A stretch of DNA of 64,000 nt from Polaribacter aquimarinus (lineage in GTDB: Bacteria; Bacteroidota; Bacteroidia; Flavobacteriales; Flavobacteriaceae): positions 248,001 through 312,000 of the forward strand of contig NZ_QFFG01000004.1 of NCBI RefSeq assembly GCF_003129485.1, in the 5' to 3' direction. This document shows positions 8,230 to 16,295 of this stretch, in pieces (the first letter of the stretch is position 1; each line of letters starts with the position of its first letter). Both the position numbers and the translations under genes were made by a program. The notes beneath the pieces are model-generated. The model did not search any database, was not told the DNA's origin, and was given only the letters and a program-made list of their open reading frames with translations.

Positions 8230-9708
8230 TTAGTAATTAGGATTTTGAGACCAACGATCACCTGCTAATTGAATTTCAATAGCTGGTATTGGGAAAATTT
8301 CGTGTTTACCTGAAACAAAACCATTGATTTCTTGAGCTGCTTTACCTGTTCTTACTAAATCAAAAAATCGATGTCCTTCTCCAACTAACTCTACCCTTCT
8401 TTCTTTATATATATTATCTAGTAAAATAGTTCCAGTAGCATTGATATCATGATTGGTATCACCAAAGGCTCTTCTTCTTACTCTATTTAAATACGTTTGT
8501 GCTTTTGTATCGTTTGGAGTTGAACTTCTATTAAATGCTTCTGCAGCCATTAATAAAACATCTGCAAAACGAATAGCTCTGTAATTGTTTGGATTTGTTA
8601 AATTACGATCTCCTTGTGCTGTTGCACTTCTCTTTCTAGGTATGTATTTTCTATTAAAATAACCTGTATGTTCGAAACCAGTTCCAAATGTTGCTCCATT
8701 AGCAGTAGCCCAAGCATTAATATCTAAAATAGCTACATCTTTTCTTAAGTCACCTGCTTCGAATGCATCAACTACTTCTTGAACAGGAACATTAAAACTA
8801 AATCCTGAAGAGAACTCAGGACCAGTGTAAGCTCTAACACCACTGAAGCCAACAGCTACATTACCTTCACTACATTGCAAACAATCGAAACTTGCTCCTT
8901 GTCCATCAAAATACTGAACTTCAAAAACAGATTCTATATTATTTTCTCCTGCCTCTTCAAAAATTGATTTGTAGTCTGTTACCAAATCATAAGGTCCATT
9001 GGTAATTAAGTTATCAAGTACTACTGAAGCCTCATCAAATTTATTCTGATATAAATAAACTTTACCTAAAAGAGCTTGAGAAGCCCCTTTGGTCACTTTA
9101 CCTGGAATAGATTGTGTGTAAGGTAGGTTGTCTACAGCAAAAATTAAATCTTTTTCAATTTGAGCATACACTTCTGCTTTAGGTGTTCTATCAATATTAA
9201 ATTGCTCACCAAATTCTATTCTTTTATCAACTGCTAAAGGCACATCTCCGAACCATTTTACTAATTCGAAATAGTAATAAGCTCTTAAAAACCTTGCTTC
9301 TGCTAGTAATTTTTCTTTTCCAGAAAAATCTGTTTTGTCTTTAAATTCTAAGATATAATTAGCTCTGTTTACACCAGCGTACATCCAACTCCAAATATCT
9401 CTTAGTTGAGCATTTAAAGGAGTATGAATCATATCATCTATTTCTTGAATACCAACAACATCAGTGGCGCTTTCACCTCCTGCTAGAGTATTATCGGAAG
9501 CTATTTCACCTAACATAACATTTAGGTATGTAGATTGTAATAAATCATAAGCACCAATTAAAGCATCATTATAATCTTGCTCTGAGTTAAAGAAATCTTC
9601 AGAATTATTAGATGTTGGTTTTACATCAACAAAATCATCACTACATGAATAAGTTATAACTCCCAATAGAATTAATACTAAATATATTTTTATGTTTATT
9701 TTTTTCAT
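8230..9708 (-). CDS. SusD-like outer-membrane glycan-binding lipoprotein (PUL 1)
   Basis: The start at 9708 (MKKINIKIYLVLILLGVITYSC) gives 492 residues. An ATG 24 nt upstream overlaps the SusC gene and is disfavoured. The lipobox is ITYSC. The N-terminal SusD features are present (DDFVDVKPTSNNSEDFFNSEQDYNDALIGAYD). So are the mid TPR-type helices (RANYILEFKDK, EARFLRAYYYFELVKWFGDVPL) and the family C-terminus (YRAIRFADVLLMAAEAFNR, IYKERRVELVGEGHRFFDLVRTGKA, IFPIPAIEIQ). SusD proteins form the lid of the SusC channel and bind oligosaccharides at the surface. The gene follows the SusC stop by 10 nt, the standard pair arrangement. Confidence 0.95.
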   Translation of the reverse strand: MKKINIKIYLVLILLGVITYSCSDDFVDVKPTSNNSEDFFNSEQDYNDALIGAYDLLQSTYLNVMLGEIASDNTLAGGESATDVVGIQEIDDMIHTPLNAQLRDIWSWMYAGVNRANYILEFKDKTDFSGKEKLLAEARFLRAYYYFELVKWFGDVPLAVDKRIEFGEQFNIDRTPKAEVYAQIEKDLIFAVDNLPYTQSIPGKVTKGASQALLGKVYLYQNKFDEASVVLDNLITNGPYDLVTDYKSIFEEAGENNIESVFEVQYFDGQGASFDCLQCSEGNVAVGFSGVRAYTGPEFSSGFSFNVPVQEVVDAFEAGDLRKDVAILDINAWATANGATFGTGFEHTGYFNRKYIPRKRSATAQGDRNLTNPNNYRAIRFADVLLMAAEAFNRSSTPNDTKAQTYLNRVRRRAFGDTNHDINATGTILLDNIYKERRVELVGEGHRFFDLVRTGKAAQEINGFVSGKHEIFPIPAIEIQLAGDRWSQNPNY

Positions 9709-9718
9709 CTTACTTTTT

Positions 9719-12700
9719 TTAAAAATTAACATTCATACCGAATATAATTGTTCTTGGACTAGGATAAAACCCTTGGTCTATTCCACCACCAATAGGACTA
9801 CCATTTGAGGTCGTAGGATCAAAACCTCTATACTTTGTAAATGTCAATAGATTTGTTCCTGAAACATATAGTCTTAGTCTACTAAATTTTGCTCTTTCTA
9901 AAACTTTCTCGCCAAAACTATACCCTAACTGAATACTTTGTAGTCGAACAAAGCTACCATCTTCTACATAAAAATCTGAGAATAAATTATTACCATTTGC
10001 TCCAGTAGTTACTCTTGGAAATGTGTTACTTGATCCAGGTCCTGTCCATCTTTCTAAATAATAAGTTGGTCTGTTTGTTAATGGTAAATTTCTTTCATAA
10101 TTTCTAACGATTTCATTACCTATAGATGCAAAAGCATAAGCATTAAAATCGAAATTTTTATAATTGAAAGATAAGTTTAGACCCATTGTTAAATCCGCAA
10201 TAGGATCTCCAATGTATGTTCTATCAGTTTCATCTACTAAACCATCATTGTTTGTATCTACAAATCTTAAATCTCCAGGATTAGCATTTGTTTGATATTT
10301 GGTATCTTTTGTATCAATAACACCATCTTTATTTGTATCAGAATTTAAAGCATCTACTTCTGCCTGTGTTTGATATATACCATTCGTTTTGTATCCGTAA
10401 AAATATCCTATTGGAAAACCAGCTTCCATTCTAGATGGAGGTTCTTGACCAACACCAAAAGTTCCTCCTTCTATAATTCCTGTAGAATTACCAACAAAAG
10501 TTACATTGTTATCTAACGTTGTAAAATTATAATTTATATTAAAATTAAAATCTTCTGAAATTACTTCTTTATAACCAATAGCAAATTCAAATCCTTTATT
10601 CTCTACTGTACCTGCATTAACAACAGGAACTTGAGATCCAGGTGCTGCAACACCAATAATACCAGATGTTTGAGCAGAAACTAATAAATCCTCAGTAGTT
10701 TTCTTGAAGTAATCAGCAGTAATGTTAATTTTATTAAAAAGCTCCATATCTACACCAATATCTAAAGGAATCTGCTTTTCCCATCTAATTTCAGGATTTG
10801 AAATTGGACCAGGAGCAAGACCTTGTTGAATTTGATTATTGAAAACATACTCTGCCTGACCATTTAATATTGACACGAATCTAAAACCTGGTATTCTATC
10901 ATTACCTACAATACCATAACTTGCTCTAAATTTTAAAAAGTTTACAATATCAGAATCGTTAAGAAAATCTTCTTCTGAAGCCACCCAACCTATTGAGGCT
11001 GTTGGAAAATATCCAAACTTATTTTTTGGACCAAAACTAGAAGACCCATCTCTTCTTACTACTGCAGATAGCAAATATTTACCATCAAATCCGTATTGTA
11101 ATCTTGCAAAATATGATAATAAGCGACTATCAAAACTTAAATTTGAACCATTATTAAATGATTTATGAATAGCAAGACCATCACCCAAAGGTGCAACACC
11201 TAAAAGATCTACATCACTTAAATTAGTACCTCTTGCATTACTGGTAAGGTTTTTTTCAAATCTACTTATTGTTTTGAAAACTGATGTTCCAACCATTGCT
11301 TTCACATCATGTACATCATTAAAAACTCTTTCGTAATTTAGTACAGCATCAAAAGTATAATCGTAATAACTTTGACTAAAATCGTTAAATGTACTTTGAT
11401 CAACATTAAAGACATTATTATTTCCGTATGTATATAATCTACTAAAACTATTACTATTAGCTACAGAATAATTTGCTTGAAATCTTGTTACAACAGTAAA
11501 ATGATTTAAAAACTTATAATTTAAACCGTAACTACCTGAAATTTTATTAACCCATCTTCTATTACTAGCATTATCTACCTGAGCCAAGGGGTTTGCTACT
11601 TCTATACCTGTTCCTGTCGCTGGAGGTGTTGAAAAATCTCCATTTGTATCAAATACAGATGTAGTAGGTGGCATATTAACAGCATTAAATAATACCGATC
11701 CTAAAACATTTTCAATTAAACTTCTTTGATTGGTGTTGGTATAAATTGTAGAGGTAGTTAATTTTAGGTTATCAGTAATATCTGTATTAAAATTAAATCT
11801 TAAATTTCTTCTGTTAAAGTTAGATTTCTCTCCACCTACAATACCATCTTGATTCAAAATTGATAACCCCAAAGAAAAAGTAGATTTTTCAGTTCCTTTA
11901 TTTAAAGTATAGTCAATACTAAAAGTTGGTGCGGTCTGAAATACTTCTTTTTGCCAATTAGTTCCTTGTCCTAAACTACTTATATTAGAGAAAGGTAACG
12001 GTTCACCGTTAGCTGCGAAAGCTTCATTCGCTAATAGTGCATACTCGGTAGCATTAAGTAAAGGAATCTCCCTTGTTGTCTGCTGAAAACCTGTTTGAAT
12101 GTTTAAATTAGATTTGAATTCAGTGTTCTTTCTTCCTGATTTTGTCGTCACCAAAATTACCCCGTTTGCTGCACGAACTCCATAAATACCCGCAGATGCA
12201 TCTTTTAAAATATTTATAGATTCTATATCTGAAGGATTAACAACACTCAAATCTTCTATTACCCTTCCATCTAATAAAATTAATGGTCTACTATCTCCGT
12301 TTGTCGAAACCCCTCTAATTCTTATGTTAGAAGCTGCTCCAGGAGCACCAGAAGATTGGGTAATATTAACACCTGCAACTTGACCTTGTAAAGCTTGTTC
12401 AATTCTTGTAGGTTTTAGATCTTCAATTGTAGCACTAGAAACTAATGATACAGCACCAGTAACTTCTTTTTTTCTCTGAGTACCATAACCAATAACAACA
12501 ATTTCGTCTAATGATTCTGCTGACTCTTCTAACCCAACATTTATAGTTACTTGATTAACTGATACTTCTTTTACTGAGTATCCTAAATAAGTAAAAACTA
12601 ATACAGCACCCTTTTGGACTTTAGGAAAACTATAAAGTCCATCAAAATCTGTCTGAGTACCACTAGTGGTTCCTTTAATTTGAATGCTTACTCCAGGAAG

Positions 12701-12808
12701 TGGGTCTCCAGTTTTGGCATCTTTTACAACACCTCTTACATTTATAGTTTGAGCCGTAACTGCAAAACCAAAAAATAAAAGGAGTAAAATTGTGAATGTT
12801 TTTTTCAT
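9719..12808 (-). CDS. SusC-like TonB-dependent outer-membrane transporter (PUL 1)
   Basis: This is a 1029-residue protein with a type I signal peptide (ending FAVTAQ). A carboxypeptidase-regulatory-like domain (about 22-95; GDPLPGVSIQIKGTTSGTQT) follows, then the TonB-box region with DEIVVIGYG. The plug domain is about residues 115-230 (ALQGQVAGVNITQSSGAPG, SIRIRGVSTNG-type motif, LKDASAGIYGVRAANGVILV). The long C-terminal 22-stranded barrel ends in an aromatic residue (IFGMNVNF). The protein imports oligosaccharides with energy from TonB-ExbBD. It is the first gene of the operon, with the promoter region at 12852-12991. Length and domain order are normal for the family. Confidence 0.96.
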   Translation of the reverse strand: MKKTFTILLLLFFGFAVTAQTINVRGVVKDAKTGDPLPGVSIQIKGTTSGTQTDFDGLYSFPKVQKGAVLVFTYLGYSVKEVSVNQVTINVGLEESAESLDEIVVIGYGTQRKKEVTGAVSLVSSATIEDLKPTRIEQALQGQVAGVNITQSSGAPGAASNIRIRGVSTNGDSRPLILLDGRVIEDLSVVNPSDIESINILKDASAGIYGVRAANGVILVTTKSGRKNTEFKSNLNIQTGFQQTTREIPLLNATEYALLANEAFAANGEPLPFSNISSLGQGTNWQKEVFQTAPTFSIDYTLNKGTEKSTFSLGLSILNQDGIVGGEKSNFNRRNLRFNFNTDITDNLKLTTSTIYTNTNQRSLIENVLGSVLFNAVNMPPTTSVFDTNGDFSTPPATGTGIEVANPLAQVDNASNRRWVNKISGSYGLNYKFLNHFTVVTRFQANYSVANSNSFSRLYTYGNNNVFNVDQSTFNDFSQSYYDYTFDAVLNYERVFNDVHDVKAMVGTSVFKTISRFEKNLTSNARGTNLSDVDLLGVAPLGDGLAIHKSFNNGSNLSFDSRLLSYFARLQYGFDGKYLLSAVVRRDGSSSFGPKNKFGYFPTASIGWVASEEDFLNDSDIVNFLKFRASYGIVGNDRIPGFRFVSILNGQAEYVFNNQIQQGLAPGPISNPEIRWEKQIPLDIGVDMELFNKINITADYFKKTTEDLLVSAQTSGIIGVAAPGSQVPVVNAGTVENKGFEFAIGYKEVISEDFNFNINYNFTTLDNNVTFVGNSTGIIEGGTFGVGQEPPSRMEAGFPIGYFYGYKTNGIYQTQAEVDALNSDTNKDGVIDTKDTKYQTNANPGDLRFVDTNNDGLVDETDRTYIGDPIADLTMGLNLSFNYKNFDFNAYAFASIGNEIVRNYERNLPLTNRPTYYLERWTGPGSSNTFPRVTTGANGNNLFSDFYVEDGSFVRLQSIQLGYSFGEKVLERAKFSRLRLYVSGTNLLTFTKYRGFDPTTSNGSPIGGGIDQGFYPSPRTIIFGMNVNF

Positions 12809-12851
12809 TTAGTTAATTATTTTATTTGATGTATAAAATTATGCTTAATAA

Positions 12852-12991
12852 ATTGTTAAATCTATAATTAAAGCCACTACAAAAAACATACAATGCAAAA
12901 AAAGTAAAAAAAACCTAGTGTTTATATGAGCTTAAGAAAAAATAAACAAAATACAAAACTCACTAAAAAAATGAGTTTGTTGTGGTAATGT
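12852..12991 (-). promoter_or_regulatory. Promoter/regulator region of the PUL 1 SusC operon
   Basis: The elements found upstream of the glycosidase-barrel gene recur here: ATTGTTAA (12852-12859), ACAAAAAACATACA (12879-12892) and TTGTTGTGGTAATGT (12977-12991) on the plus strand. The 27-nt offset of the first pair is identical and the second offset (98 nt) differs by 2. A related TGTGAGGTA lies at 13011-13019, about 30 nt from the TGTGGTAA core. On the minus strand TTG (12882-12880) is followed after 20 nt by TTAACAAT as a possible core promoter. No separate gene lies in 12809-13019. Confidence 0.6.
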
Positions 12992-13019
12992 TAAGGGGAA
13001 AATTGAGATGTGTGAGGTA

Positions 13020-15821
13020 TTAAATTTCTAAAATATAATTTGTTAAGTTCGAATCATGAGATAAATTCATCTTTTTTCTTAATCTATATCTTTTTACCTC
13101 TACACTTCTTGGGGAAATATTCAGCAAAGGAGCAATTTCTTTTGATGATAGATTTAATCTTAGATAAGCACATAATCTCAAATCGTTTGGAGTTAAATTT
13201 GGATGCTTATCTTTAACTTTGTCTAAAAAGTTTTTATCTGCATTATTAAAAGCTTCTTGAAACATTTTCCAATCGTCGGTATTGTTTAAGTTATTATCAA
13301 TGATTTTAATAACTTTTGTAACATGCCTATCACCTCCATTCATCAACTCCATTTTAATAGTACTTAAAAACTCATTCTTTTTTATCATATTCATTGTCGA
13401 TGTAGCTAATTCTTTATTTTTATTAGCTATATCATTTCTAAGCTTTTCATTATTTAACTTAATAATCTCTTGAGAGCTTTCTAACTCTTTTAATTCAGAT
13501 TCTCGTTTTGCTTTTTCTAATAAATCTTCCCTTTGTTTTTTATAATATCTTTTGGAAGCTAAATGAACACTATAAAAAGAAAATAATGAAATTAAAACAT
13601 ATATACTTATCAATAAATTTGACAAATACCATGGCCTTTCTATTTTAAAAGTATAGGTAGACACATTACTACTTAATTTACCTCCTATTATTGCTCTTAC
13701 ATTGAATACATATGTTCCGTAAGATAAATTATCGAATAAAACAGAATTAGAGCTAGTTGGTTTACTCCAACTTTTATTAAATCCATCTAATTTATACTGA
13801 TATTTAGTAGTAACAGTTTTATCATAATTAGGTACACTATAAAAAAATTCGAGATTATTACTTTTATATTTTAAATTACTTTTTTCAGTTAAACTTAGGT
13901 TTTCTTTCGGTTCATCTATAATAAAACTTTTAATTTCATTCATGTAAATATTAAATTCTGGAACTTCATTTAAAGATTTTAAATTAATTATAATATATCC
14001 ATTAGAAGTACCAATAAGATAGTTGTCATTGTTAATATGAATAATGTTCTCATAACCAGAAGCTGCTTTGGGTATAGATTCAGCCAAGGAAATGGTCTTA
14101 ATTTTTGGTTTATTACTTAATTTACCTGGAGATAAATATTTAATATGGTCTTTAGAGAAAGCCCATAATTTATCATTTACAGGACTGTAAACTAGTTTTG
14201 CTGAAATAAAAGAAGATTCAAAAATTAAATTACTAAATAAACTATCTTTACTAAAAGAATCTTTTTCTTTATTGTAAACATAAACCCCTTTTTTGTTGGC
14301 ATATAAAATTTTATCTCGGTATTTTAAAATACTTGAATGAATACCTTTGGCTAGAGTTTGCTCAATCTCAAGATTTATAACTTCTGTAAAATCTTTATCA
14401 AGAGTAAGCTTATATACACCTTTGTACTCATGATTTACAAAAATCTTGTTATCATCTGCTAGTACTATAAATTTACTTGAATTTTTAAACCCTTTTATTT
14501 TATTCTTTAACTCCCAACGAAAACCATTATTCTTTAATATATATAAACCATCATAACACCCCTGTAAAATTGTATTATTATCTATTTTTAGAATAGTCCA
14601 TGTTCCTTCTTTACTAAATATATTATCTGCTTTATTATTATTAATAATAAAAGTACCTGAATTATGACCACAAAATAATTCTTCATCAATTATTGATAAA
14701 CTCCAAACCTGTCCTTGAGTATTCTTTATAAACTTAAACTGATCTTTAGAATTAATTTCTCTATAAAACAATCCTTGGTTAGTACCTAAATAAATGTTGT
14801 TTTTATAAATAATTGAAGTATAAATAGTGCCTAAAAAATCACTCTTTTTATTATACATCTTAAAAGGAGAAATATTATTCACACAATTTATTCCATTATC
14901 TAAACCTAACCACAAATTATTTTTTTTATCTTCTAATATGGAAAGTATTGTATTATTACTTAAACCAGAACTTTGTTTTATTTGGTACTGTAATTCTCCT
15001 ATTTCATTAAAATATATCAAGCCATTTGATATTGTTCCAATAGCAAAACTCTTATCTCGCAATTGCTTTGCACTATATACTGTTTTAGATAATAATAAGT
15101 TTTCTGAAGGAATTTTCCATTTTTCAAGGCCATTACTATTCAAATAAAAAAAACCATTTTCTTTACTTAAAAGTAGAAGCCTGTTGTCTTTTAAAAAAAC
15201 ATTTACTATAAAATTATCTTTAACTATTTTATCGTTAGAAACTAACTTTGGCGCTCCATTTTGAATTTTAAATAATCCTTTATTAGCTTCATGAAAATAA
15301 ATTACACCAGCCACTTTAGCTAAACAATTAATCCTATTAGCTACATTAATTACTTTAATCTCTTTTGAGCTTAAATTATAAAGATATATTCGCTGTAATG
15401 ATCTAAAAATCATCCATCCATCTATTTCCAATATTTGCCATATTTGCTCGTCTTCGAGCATCTTTACATTCTGCTCTTTTACAATAGAATTATATTTTAA
15501 ATCTCCATAAATATCTTTCTCCCAAAAACCAAACCCCATGTAAAAACCTGTAAATACTTTATTTTCAAAAACTTTAACAGATCTCATTATGGTTTCATTT
15601 GGAGTTTCAAATAACTTCCATGAAGCGCCATTATATTCTAAGAGACCTTTATTGTTGGCAACATAGATAAAATCATTTTGAGATTGAGAAATATCCCAGT
15701 TTTGATTTTCTGCTTGATAATCTTCTGTATAGAAAATATTAATAGGTGGAAATTCTTGTGAAAAAACCAAACTACTAACAAATAAAAACAAAACCTGAAG
15801 CAAATATCTAAACCATTTCAT
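13020..15821 (-). CDS. SusR-like membrane-spanning transcriptional regulator (beta-propellers, Y_Y_Y, LuxR-type HTH)
   Basis: This 933-residue protein starts with a signal peptide (MKWFRYLLQVLFLFVSSLVFSQ). A long periplasmic region of propeller repeats follows (for example DFIYVANNKGLLEYNG, ILEDKKNNLWLGLDNGINCV), then a triple-tyrosine Ig-like domain (KYQYKLDGFNKSWSKPT, about residues 655-725). One transmembrane helix (about 730-752) leads into a charged coiled coil (about 757-805). The C-terminal helix-turn-helix (about 869-933) contains LTPNDLRLCAYLRLNLSSKE and ISPRSVEVKRYRLRKKM. There is no histidine kinase, receiver or phosphorelay residue, so this is a one-component SusR-type sensor rather than a hybrid two-component protein. 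It should sense an oligosaccharide in the periplasm and bind DNA while membrane-attached. It lies just upstream of the SusC operon, on the same strand, and is its probable regulator. Confidence 0.85.
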   Translation of the reverse strand: MKWFRYLLQVLFLFVSSLVFSQEFPPINIFYTEDYQAENQNWDISQSQNDFIYVANNKGLLEYNGASWKLFETPNETIMRSVKVFENKVFTGFYMGFGFWEKDIYGDLKYNSIVKEQNVKMLEDEQIWQILEIDGWMIFRSLQRIYLYNLSSKEIKVINVANRINCLAKVAGVIYFHEANKGLFKIQNGAPKLVSNDKIVKDNFIVNVFLKDNRLLLLSKENGFFYLNSNGLEKWKIPSENLLLSKTVYSAKQLRDKSFAIGTISNGLIYFNEIGELQYQIKQSSGLSNNTILSILEDKKNNLWLGLDNGINCVNNISPFKMYNKKSDFLGTIYTSIIYKNNIYLGTNQGLFYREINSKDQFKFIKNTQGQVWSLSIIDEELFCGHNSGTFIINNNKADNIFSKEGTWTILKIDNNTILQGCYDGLYILKNNGFRWELKNKIKGFKNSSKFIVLADDNKIFVNHEYKGVYKLTLDKDFTEVINLEIEQTLAKGIHSSILKYRDKILYANKKGVYVYNKEKDSFSKDSLFSNLIFESSFISAKLVYSPVNDKLWAFSKDHIKYLSPGKLSNKPKIKTISLAESIPKAASGYENIIHINNDNYLIGTSNGYIIINLKSLNEVPEFNIYMNEIKSFIIDEPKENLSLTEKSNLKYKSNNLEFFYSVPNYDKTVTTKYQYKLDGFNKSWSKPTSSNSVLFDNLSYGTYVFNVRAIIGGKLSSNVSTYTFKIERPWYLSNLLISIYVLISLFSFYSVHLASKRYYKKQREDLLEKAKRESELKELESSQEIIKLNNEKLRNDIANKNKELATSTMNMIKKNEFLSTIKMELMNGGDRHVTKVIKIIDNNLNNTDDWKMFQEAFNNADKNFLDKVKDKHPNLTPNDLRLCAYLRLNLSSKEIAPLLNISPRSVEVKRYRLRKKMNLSHDSNLTNYILEI

Positions 15822-16012
15822 ACTATTAAAAGACTAATATGTTTGGTTACTAAATTACATAAAATATAGTAAAATTATATAAATTATTATTTATTGTATT
15901 TAAATGTATGGTTTTTTATAATCCAAGAAATAACAAATAATATTCAATACAAACAATTTCTAATAATTTTTACAGAAAAATCATTAACTTTATTAAAATT
16001 TTTAAACTGTAT

Positions 16013-16201
16013 ATGAATTTTATAAAAAAATTAGGTATTGCAAACTTTTTAATGTTGGCTTTATGTATTTTGATAATTCTTGTAGCAGAATATCTCTTTC
16101 TTAGTGGAGATAAATTGCATGGGATTTTCCTCGGACTTTGGGCTCCAACCTTATTAGGAGTAATGATTTACTTAAAACTAATCAACCGTGAGCGCAGATA
16201 G
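16013..16201 (+). CDS. Small two-helix membrane protein of unknown function
   Basis: A 62-residue protein with two hydrophobic helices (about residues 9-30, LGIANFLMLALCILIILVAE, and 36-56, LHGIFLGLWAPTLLGVMIYL). A short loop separates them and the tail is basic (KLINRERR). It is flanked by genes on the opposite strand. Its 3' end overlaps the GTG start of the next small membrane gene by 14 nt, suggesting translational coupling. Residue composition is typical of a real membrane protein rather than of a shadow frame. I do not recognise a function; a small accessory subunit of a transporter or complex is one possibility. Confidence 0.65.
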   Translation: MNFIKKLGIANFLMLALCILIILVAEYLFLSGDKLHGIFLGLWAPTLLGVMIYLKLINRERR

Positions 16202-16295
16202 TATTGTCCTTTATTTTTCGATTTTTGTAGGAATATGTGTAATTATTTGGGCTTTTCTAATGATTAATGAATTTAATAAAGTTAGTAAAGACTAA
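16188..16295 (+). CDS. Short single-helix membrane peptide with GTG start, overlapping the upstream gene
   Basis: A GTG-initiated frame encodes 35 residues: an acidic N-terminus (SADSIVLYFSIFVG), one transmembrane helix (about residues 6-25) and a charged tail (EFNKVSKD). It overlaps the 3' end of the 62-residue gene by 14 nt in another frame. Its stop overlaps the GH97 stop by 4 nt on the opposite strand. The transmembrane helix followed by a polar tail, and the compact overlap, support it as a real partner gene. The non-ATG start and short length keep confidence moderate. Confidence 0.5.
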   Translation: MSADSIVLYFSIFVGICVIIWAFLMINEFNKVSKD

